Assembly: GCA_007128075.1 (NCBI GenBank)
Contig: SKYD01000017.1
Location: 1-5,486 of the forward strand
Source of the DNA: Thiorhodovibrio sp.
GTDB lineage: Bacteria; Pseudomonadota; Gammaproteobacteria; Chromatiales; Chromatiaceae
Direction of reading: 5' to 3'
DNA length: 5,486 nt
Shown: piece after piece, positions 1-4,367 of the stretch
Layout of the letters: each line of letters starts with the position of its first letter
Numbering within the stretch: the first letter of the stretch is position 1
The notes under the pieces: model-generated
The model's database searches: none
The model's input: only the letters and a program-made list of their open reading frames with translations
What the model was told of the DNA's origin: nothing
Program-made: the position numbers and the translations under genes

Positions 1-335
1 ACATCCGCGCCATCGACCACAATTGGGCGATTGGCGCGATTGCGCAGCGCGATATGCAGCACCGCCCGCTGTTCGGTGCTGTTGATTGGCTCGCCAGCAA
101 ACATCTGCTCGCGCTTGGCCTCTAGCTGGGCAGCGCGAGCAAGCTCAAACAGCAGTTTGAGCGTTTCGTCGGTGGCGATGTTTTTGGAATAATCGACATA
201 CACCCCCGCCGCTTCTTGGGTCATACGGGCAGCACGCCCGGGCTGCTGTGCAAAAAGATCGCGCATCACCAGCGGGGTGCTGTCACGATGGGCGGCCAAT
301 GCCTGCCAAGCAGGGGTTGTGTTAATTAATGTCAT
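1..335 (-). CDS. pgi: Glucose-6-phosphate isomerase, N-terminal part (cut by window edge)
   Basis: This gene encodes the cytoplasmic enzyme that interconverts glucose 6-phosphate and fructose 6-phosphate in glycolysis and gluconeogenesis. Only the first 111 full codons are present, plus two bases of a valine codon; the family is usually about 550 residues, so roughly four fifths lies beyond the left edge. Recognition rests on residues 47-60 (VDYSKNIATDETLK) and 83-99 (PINSTEQRAVLHIALRN), both highly conserved in bacterial Pgi; the second is usually written INxTExRAVLHxALRN. The start at 335 is supported by an AAAGG Shine-Dalgarno at 342-346, 6 nt upstream. No frameshift or stop is seen. The gene begins 22 nt after the stop of the REC-EAL regulator on the same strand, with no terminator between them, so co-transcription is likely (inference). 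The family assignment is secure; whether the rest of the gene is intact cannot be judged here. Confidence 0.95.
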   Translation of the reverse strand, partial: MTLINTTPAWQALAAHRDSTPLVMRDLFAQQPGRAARMTQEAAGVYVDYSKNIATDETLKLLFELARAAQLEAKREQMFAGEPINSTEQRAVLHIALRNRANRPIVVDGAD

Positions 336-357
336 AGTTGACCTTTCGTGAATAAAA

Positions 358-2088
358 TCAAGCGTCATTGGAAATTTTAATAATACTTTGCTGAAGAATT
401 GGCTCTAAATCTGTTGGCAGCATGGGGCGGCAAAAGCCAAAACCCTGTCCCGTCTCGCAGTCGTGATCGAGCAGATAACGCCGCTGAACATCGGTCTCGA
501 TCCCCTCGGCAATCACCTCAAATTGCAGACTTTTCGCTAGTTGAATGATGCCGCGCAGCAGTGCTTCTGATTTCGGGGAGCCGCCAATGCTTGAGACAAA
601 GGAGCGGTCGATTTTCAGGGCATGAAATGGAAACGCATGTAGATAGGTGAGCGCGCTGTAGCCCGTACCAAAATCATCCAAGGCAATGCGGATGCCGAGT
701 GCGGTGAGTTTGTCGAGCAATTGGCGTGTTCCAGGAAAGTCTTCAATTAACAAACTTTCAGTGACCTCTAGCTCCACCCAATGAGTCTCGATGCCAGTCT
801 CGGCAATCGCCTGGCGAATCTGAGCGATGAGATTGTTGCTTTGAAACTGGCGTGGCGAGAGATTCACCGCGATGCGTAAATTCTCAATTCCGGCGGAGTG
901 CCAGGTCACGATTTGGCGAAACGCCTCACGCATAATCCATTCGCTGGCGGGGATGATCAGGCCGGTGTCCTCAAGCATCGGAATGAACTGATCTGGTGCC
1001 ACCACTCCACGGTGAGGATGTCGCCAGCGCAACAGTGCCTCAACACCGCAGATACGGCCGGTGATTAGCTCAACCTGTGGCTGATACACCAGAAAAAATT
1101 CTTGACGCTCCAGGGCGCGGTGCAATTCGGCCTCTAGCTCCAGTTGCTCACGCACCTTGGCATCAGTGCCAGGGTTACAAAACGCATAGGCATGATGGGT
1201 CTGCTGATTAGCGATTGCCAAGGCCGCCTCAGCACGGGCGAGCAGATCGTTGGTGTTATCAGCATCAACTGGAAACAGCGCGATGCCGATGCGACTGATT
1301 GGGCGAATCTCAATCCCATTGATCTCGGCTGGCACCTGCACTGCATCAGTCATCTTCTGAATATGGTCAGTTAGGTGGGAGCACTCGGAATCAACACCAG
1401 GGATCACAATCAGAAAGCGCGCCCCTTCCATTCGCCCCAAGATCACCTGCTTGCCAGTCAGCACTGTTTGGATGCGTTCTTTGCAGAGCTTGAGCAGTCG
1501 ATCACCGTTTTCATGCCCAAAACTCTGATTGATGCGCTTAAACTGCTGTAAGGACAACATCAACACTGCCACTGCGCGTTTTTTCTGGGCACTGTTGGCG
1601 AGCAAGTCGCGCATCATCTCCACGCTGTAGGTGCGGTTGGGCAGCCCGGTGACCGAATCAAAATAGGCATAAAAGCGCACCCGTTCTTGTTCAGCCTGTT
1701 TGAGTGCGAGCATATTTTCAATGCGCACCAACAGTTCGGTGCGATCAAATGGCTTGGTGACAAAATCACGCGCTCCGCCTTGCAAGGCTTTCAGCCGCGA
1801 GGCTTGATCGCTCTGTGCTGTTAATACCACAACCGGCGGCATGGTGTCTGGCGAATTGGTGCGCAACTCAGAGAGCACGCTAAAGCCATCCATTTGTGGC
1901 ATGTTGAGATCAAGCAGGATCACCCCGGGCTGATGCTGATGGAACAGCGGGATGGTTTGACATGGATCGTTGGTGACAATGATTGATTGATAGCCCGCCT
2001 TCGAGAGAATGCGATCGAGGAGCTTGGTGTTGGTTGGCTCGTCATCGACGACCAAAATAGGCATGTGAAACAATAGATTACTAGCCAT
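358..2088 (-). CDS. Response regulator with degenerate GGDEF and intact EAL domain (probable c-di-GMP phosphodiesterase)
   Basis: This 576-residue soluble protein has three domains. The receiver domain (about 9-127) carries the acidic pair D15/D16, phospho-acceptor D60 (LLDLNMP), T90 and K112 (TKPFD), so it should accept phosphate from a histidine kinase. The GGDEF domain (about 137-300) keeps the FDSVTGLPNR entry motif but is dead as a cyclase: the signature is EGARF at 221-225, and the metal-binding aspartates of the usual DxDxFKxIN motif are replaced (SLQQFKRIN, 179-187). The EAL domain (about 315-565) looks active: E350 of EALLRW, N409 (NLSPRQF), the ELEVTES motif at 439-445, D471/D472 (DDFGTGYS), K492 (LKIDRSF), E528 (AEGIE) and Q548. 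The inferred role is phosphorylation-controlled hydrolysis of cyclic di-GMP to pGpG. There is no membrane segment and no histidine kinase in the window. No clear Shine-Dalgarno precedes ATG 2088; Met9 (2064) is an alternative but would sit right against the first receiver strand. pgi follows after 22 nt. Confidence 0.95.
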   Translation of the reverse strand: MASNLLFHMPILVVDDEPTNTKLLDRILSKAGYQSIIVTNDPCQTIPLFHQHQPGVILLDLNMPQMDGFSVLSELRTNSPDTMPPVVVLTAQSDQASRLKALQGGARDFVTKPFDRTELLVRIENMLALKQAEQERVRFYAYFDSVTGLPNRTYSVEMMRDLLANSAQKKRAVAVLMLSLQQFKRINQSFGHENGDRLLKLCKERIQTVLTGKQVILGRMEGARFLIVIPGVDSECSHLTDHIQKMTDAVQVPAEINGIEIRPISRIGIALFPVDADNTNDLLARAEAALAIANQQTHHAYAFCNPGTDAKVREQLELEAELHRALERQEFFLVYQPQVELITGRICGVEALLRWRHPHRGVVAPDQFIPMLEDTGLIIPASEWIMREAFRQIVTWHSAGIENLRIAVNLSPRQFQSNNLIAQIRQAIAETGIETHWVELEVTESLLIEDFPGTRQLLDKLTALGIRIALDDFGTGYSALTYLHAFPFHALKIDRSFVSSIGGSPKSEALLRGIIQLAKSLQFEVIAEGIETDVQRRYLLDHDCETGQGFGFCRPMLPTDLEPILQQSIIKISNDA

Positions 2089-2130
2089 GACGAGTTGATC
2101 GATCTAGCAAGGTCGGTTGGGTGTTAATAA

Positions 2131-2139
2131 AAGATAGCA
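2131..2139 (-). promoter_or_regulatory. Possible extended -10 promoter for the REC-EAL gene
   Basis: On the minus strand the 69-nt gap before the regulator contains TGCTATCTT, an extended -10 (TGn followed by TATCTT), in an AT-rich stretch. It would start transcription near 2124 and give a leader of about 35 nt. No convincing -35 hexamer lies at the right distance, which extended -10 promoters tolerate. No terminator-like hairpin is visible in the gap, so read-through from the DUF1566 gene is also possible. The overlapping GATC sites at 2097-2104 are the only other notable sequence here. Confidence 0.3.
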
Positions 2140-2157
2140 CAACCATAACTTTAAAAT

Positions 2158-2712
2158 TTAGGGCTGTTCTGGGGCTGGCAGATCACGCACCAACCGTAGA
2201 TGTGCCGGGTTGCGTTGATTGACACTAAACATCTGACCAAAAGCAAAACTGAGTTGACCAGCGCGTTCCGTATGATCGGCCTCTGGTGATTGAAACCAAA
2301 ACCAGCTTGAGGGTGTATTGGGAAACCAAGCCAGATTCAAGGCCGGCATAAAACAGCCAGGCTGCAACAGCGAGGTTAATTCCTCACCTGTGGGCACCCG
2401 CCAATCAGTATGTCCTGCAAATGTACTCGCCGCTGCCCGCGCCTGCGCTTGGGGCCAGTTAAAAGTCGCGGGACGACCTTGGCGACATTGTGCGCCATCG
2501 CTCCCCTCGGCGCACTGTTTCCACATCAAATTAGTAAACGCATCGCTGAGCGTGCCATCGCCATGCACTGTCCACCGCCCCTGATTGAAATCTTGCGCTG
2601 GCGGAGCAGCAAAGCCACGACCACATTCATTCGCCACCGCGCCTGCCGTAGTGAACACCAATCCAGCCAGCAGACACCACAACCAAACCCTGGACTTTCT
2701 AATGTTAGGCAT
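2158..2712 (-). CDS. Small exported DUF1566 (Lcl C-terminal-like) protein of unknown function
   Basis: With the start at 2712 this is a 184-residue secreted or periplasmic protein. Residues 1-27 form a typical signal peptide: basic PNIRKSR, hydrophobic VWLWCLLAGLVFTTAG, then AVA before NEC, with probable cleavage after A27. The rest matches DUF1566: DGTLSDAFTNLMW (52-64), DWRVPTGEEL (103-112) and the terminal LRLVRD (172-177), corresponding to the family's DxxTgLmW, WRLPTxxEL and vRcVR blocks. The mature part has four cysteines (30, 67, 76, 120), which could pair as two disulfides in the periplasm. The frame stays open upstream to 2790, but that start would overlap the preceding gene by 86 nt and bury the signal peptide. 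ATG 2712 overlaps the preceding stop by 8 nt (ATGCCTAA), and no Shine-Dalgarno is visible, so translational coupling is likely. The biochemical function of DUF1566 is not known; none is proposed. Confidence 0.85.
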   Translation of the reverse strand: MPNIRKSRVWLWCLLAGLVFTTAGAVANECGRGFAAPPAQDFNQGRWTVHGDGTLSDAFTNLMWKQCAEGSDGAQCRQGRPATFNWPQAQARAAASTFAGHTDWRVPTGEELTSLLQPGCFMPALNLAWFPNTPSSWFWFQSPEADHTERAGQLSFAFGQMFSVNQRNPAHLRLVRDLPAPEQP

Positions 2713-3022
2713 TGGCGGGCGGTGGCTGATAGTTGGCATCTTTAGGATTAATAAAAATAAACTGATATTGACCATCATCAAGCACGACAAAATCCATGAG
2801 CGTGGTATCTAACAGCACCACATCATCAGGTGCCATCACGATCTCAATGCCCTCAGATTGTAAGCGAATATCCTCCTCGGCGACGGCATCAAACCCCATG
2901 CGGTAGTCAAATGTGCCATCGGCATGTTGGGTTGCTGCCAAGCGCAGCGCCAGCCCTTCAGCCCCACCCTCCTTGGCGGCTTTAAGGATTTGTTCAGCAG
3001 CAGCGGGTGTGATCTTAAACAT
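2705..3022 (-). CDS. Cysteine-less A-type (IscA/HesB-fold) protein, DsrR-like
   Basis: This 105-residue cytoplasmic protein has the HesB/IscA pattern: ITPAAAEQI at 4-12, GLALRL at 23-28, YRMGFD at 40-45, a central EDIRLQSEGIEIVM, LMDFV at 75-79 and FIFINPKDAN at 88-97. The length is normal for the family. It contains no cysteine at all: the IscA Cys35 position falls in TQHADGTFDY, and the C-terminal CGC is replaced by ANYQPPP. It therefore should not bind Fe-S or iron through cysteines. Cysteine-less A-type proteins are known; Allochromatium vinosum DsrR was described as lacking the Fe-S binding function and affecting regulation of sulfur oxidation. The similarity to DsrR is from memory, and no other dsr gene is in the window. 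The start is supported by AGGA at 3029-3032, 6 nt upstream. The gene lies between nadA (58-nt gap) and the DUF1566 gene (8-nt overlap). An Fe-S carrier role is unlikely; a regulatory or scaffold role is open. Confidence 0.87.
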   Translation of the reverse strand: MFKITPAAAEQILKAAKEGGAEGLALRLAATQHADGTFDYRMGFDAVAEEDIRLQSEGIEIVMAPDDVVLLDTTLMDFVVLDDGQYQFIFINPKDANYQPPPANA

Positions 3023-3041
3023 CGGAAATCCTGAGAAACTG

Positions 3042-3066
3042 AAAATATGCTATTTTAGCATCTTTT
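3042..3066. repeat. Near-perfect inverted repeat between nadA and the DsrR-like gene
   Basis: On the minus strand ATGCTA, spacer AAA and TAGCAT (3047-3061) form a perfect 6-bp inverted repeat. It extends outwards through one mismatch (3046/3062) to AAAA and TTTT, giving arms of about 11 positions. It lies 19 nt after the nadA stop and before the DsrR-like Shine-Dalgarno. As RNA it is a short AT-rich hairpin followed by a U-rich tail, so it could be a weak intrinsic terminator for nadA. As DNA it could be an operator, because it is centred on the -10-like element described separately. Confidence 0.5.
3052..3060 (-). promoter_or_regulatory. Possible extended -10 promoter for the DsrR-like gene
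   Basis: The minus strand reads TGCTAAAAT, an extended -10 with a TAAAAT hexamer close to TATAAT. It sits inside the inverted repeat at 3042-3066. Transcription would begin near 3045, giving a leader of about 22 nt that contains the AGGA Shine-Dalgarno. No -35 hexamer of good quality is found 16-18 bp upstream; the nearest, TTGCTG, would leave a spacer of only 14 bp. Confidence 0.4.
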
Positions 3067-3080
3067 GGAAACAGCAACGC

Positions 3081-4130
3081 CTAGCTAAGTTGAGTGCGTG
3101 CAAACTCCAACATGCGCTGGATGGGAATCACCGCTTGATCGCGGATCACTGGATCGATGTGAATTTCTTGATCCCCAGTGCGCAGCACCTGTTCGAGATT
3201 TTGTAACGCATTCATTGCCATCCATGGACAATGGGCGCAACTTTCGCAGGTGGCACCGATGCCCGCAGTGGGCGCGGCGATCAGCGTTTTTTCTGGTGCC
3301 TGTTGCTGCATTTTCCAGAAAATTCCAGTGTCAGTGGCGACAATAAAGGTGGAGTGCGGCAAGGTGGTGACCGCTTGGATGAGCTGGGTGGTGGAGCCAA
3401 CCACATCAGCCTGCTCAACCACTTCCTGTGGGGATTCGGGGTGAACCAGCACCGCCGCTTCCGGATGCAGCCGCCGCACCCGCTCCAGCGCAAAGCCCTT
3501 AAATTCTTCATGCACCACGCACGCCCCGTCCCACAGCCGCATCGTTGCCCCCGTTTGGGTCTGAATATAGTGGCCAAGATGTTTGTCCGGTGCCCAGATC
3601 ATCGGTTGCCCTTGGCTGTGCAAGGCTTTGACAATCGGCAACGCAATGCTCGAAGTCACCACCCAATCAGCGCGCGCCTTGACCTCAGCACTGGTGTTAG
3701 CGTACACCACTACTTGATGATCAGGAAATTGATCACAGAACGCCCGAAAATCCGCCGCAGGACAGCTTTCATCCAGTGAGCAGGTGGCAGCGAGATCGGG
3801 CATCAGCACCCGCTTTTCTGGGTTGAGAATTTTGGCCGTCTCGCCCATAAAGCGCACCCCGCACACCACCAGCGTGGTCGCCGCACTCCGGGTGCCAAAA
3901 CGCGCCATCTCTAAGGAATCGGCAACACAGCCGCCCGTGTCCTCTGCCAGCTCCTGCAAATCACCATCTGTATAATAATGCGCCACCAGACAGGCGTTTT
4001 GCTGCTGCAACAACGCCCGAATCCGTTGTTTATAATCATCTTTCTCAGCAGCCGTCAACAGCGGCCACTGTGGATGTGGCGGAACTGACTGACGCGGCGG
4101 GGCATGATTGGCATGTGGAATAGTGCTCAT
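3081..4130 (-). CDS. nadA: Quinolinate synthase A
   Basis: NadA condenses iminoaspartate (made by NadB) with dihydroxyacetone phosphate to give quinolinate in de novo NAD synthesis. It is cytoplasmic and depends on an oxygen-sensitive [4Fe-4S] cluster. With the start at 4130 the protein has 349 residues, against 347 in E. coli. Visible signatures are AHYYTDGDLQELAEDTGGCVADSLEM in two blocks around residues 50-75, CGVRFMGETAKILNPEK (90-106), ATCSLDESCP (115-124), DGACVVHEEF (201-210) and CESCAHCPWMAMN (295-307). By alignment with E. coli C113, C200 and C297, the cluster ligands are C117, C204 and C301; all are present. The frame is open for 25 more codons upstream, but ATG 4130 has GGAG at 4140-4143, 9 nt away, and the extra residues do not resemble NadA. 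No nadB or nadC is in the window. The leader is unusually long and structured. Confidence 0.97.
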   Translation of the reverse strand: MSTIPHANHAPPRQSVPPHPQWPLLTAAEKDDYKQRIRALLQQQNACLVAHYYTDGDLQELAEDTGGCVADSLEMARFGTRSAATTLVVCGVRFMGETAKILNPEKRVLMPDLAATCSLDESCPAADFRAFCDQFPDHQVVVYANTSAEVKARADWVVTSSIALPIVKALHSQGQPMIWAPDKHLGHYIQTQTGATMRLWDGACVVHEEFKGFALERVRRLHPEAAVLVHPESPQEVVEQADVVGSTTQLIQAVTTLPHSTFIVATDTGIFWKMQQQAPEKTLIAAPTAGIGATCESCAHCPWMAMNALQNLEQVLRTGDQEIHIDPVIRDQAVIPIQRMLEFARTQLS

Positions 4131-4138
4131 TAACAAAG

Positions 4139-4150
4139 ACTCCGAGGAGT
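4139..4150 (-). promoter_or_regulatory. nadA Shine-Dalgarno inside a small inverted repeat
   Basis: The minus strand reads ACTCCTCGGAGT, in which ACTC and GAGT can pair around a CTCG tetraloop. The paired GAGT overlaps the GGAG Shine-Dalgarno (4140-4143) that fixes the nadA start. This could partly hide the ribosome binding site, but a 4-bp stem is weak and common by chance. Confidence 0.35.
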
Positions 4151-4176
4151 AAATAATAATTGCAAAATATATCTTT

Positions 4177-4192
4177 CGCTTCCCCAAAAGCG
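4177..4192 (-). other. Inverted repeat in the nadA leader
   Basis: The minus strand has CGCTT, loop TTGGGG and AAGCG. This is a short perfect 5-bp hairpin located about 47 nt before the nadA start, between the 5' hairpin and the ribosome binding site. It is followed by an AT-rich stretch but no clean U-run, so it does not look like a finished terminator. Confidence 0.3.
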
Positions 4193-4210
4193 TTTGGCAA
4201 CTCATTGGCG

Positions 4211-4248
4211 GGCTGTGATCACCCTTCAGCGAAGGGACTTTGCCAGCC
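4211..4248 (-). other. Two-part stem near the 5' end of the predicted nadA leader
   Basis: CCCTTC (4222-4227) and GAAGGG (4231-4236) form a perfect 6-bp stem around a 3-nt loop. An outer 5-bp pairing of GGCTG (4211-4215) with CAGCC (4244-4248) encloses it, with internal loops of 6 and 7 nt. The inner loop region includes the palindrome GTGATCAC at 4215-4222. No U-run follows on either strand. If the promoter at 4250-4277 is real, this structure lies at the very 5' end of the nadA transcript. It matches no riboswitch class that I recognise. Confidence 0.4.
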
Positions 4249-4249
4249 T

Positions 4250-4277
4250 ACCATAACCCGAAAGCATGCCGTTACAA
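4250..4277 (-). promoter_or_regulatory. Probable sigma-70-type promoter of nadA
   Basis: On the minus strand TTGTAA (4272-4277) and TATGGT (4250-4255) are separated by 16 bp; each matches four of six consensus positions. Transcription would begin near 4243-4244, leaving a leader of about 113 nt before ATG 4130. A weaker alternative closer to the gene is TTGGGG with TGCAAT 17 bp on, which would shorten the leader and skip the upper hairpin. Confidence 0.4.
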
Positions 4278-4341
4278 ATACAAAAAAACTGCGCGAGCAA
4301 ACCCGACGACTGGATCGTTACCAAAGCCTGCGCAGTGATGC

Positions 4342-4361
4342 GCCATTGCGCTTACAATGGC
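4342..4361. repeat. Perfect 7-bp inverted repeat just before the restriction-modification gene
   Basis: GCCATTG (4342-4348), spacer CGCTTA and CAATGGC (4355-4361) form a perfect inverted repeat. Three more pairs are possible (4339-4341 with 4363-4365) across a single bulged T at 4362. It ends 6 bp before ATG 4368 and overlaps TACAAT (4353-4358), the best -10-like hexamer for this gene. It could be a protein-binding operator or an mRNA hairpin at the start codon. No Shine-Dalgarno is visible between it and the ATG. Confidence 0.55.
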
Positions 4362-4367
4362 TGCACC

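Noticed and set aside
2097..2104. GATCGATC just before the REC-EAL gene as a Dam-controlled site
   Set aside because: GATC is frequent throughout the window, and nothing shows that the host has Dam or a competing regulator here.
2410..2745. Plus-strand frame of 111 residues opposite the DUF1566 gene
   Set aside because: The minus-strand frame has a signal peptide and conserved family blocks; the plus-strand frame has neither.
2713..2790. Longer N-terminus for the DUF1566 protein (26 extra residues from 2790)
   Set aside because: It would overlap the DsrR-like gene by 86 nt and put extra residues ahead of a clean signal peptide beginning at 2712.
3231..3779. 182-residue plus-strand reading frame antisense to nadA
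   Set aside because: It mirrors a well-conserved gene on the other strand, has no recognisable domain and no ribosome binding site; it is a shadow frame.
4131..4205. Longer N-terminus for NadA (25 extra residues from 4205)
   Set aside because: The extra residues are unlike NadA, and a Shine-Dalgarno sits correctly for ATG 4130; the shorter form also has the normal family length.
4215..4222. GTGATCAC palindrome as a CRP/FNR-type site
   Set aside because: The half-sites of a CRP site should be separated by a 6-bp spacer (TGTGA and TCACA); here they abut, so it does not fit. It is kept only as part of the leader hairpin.
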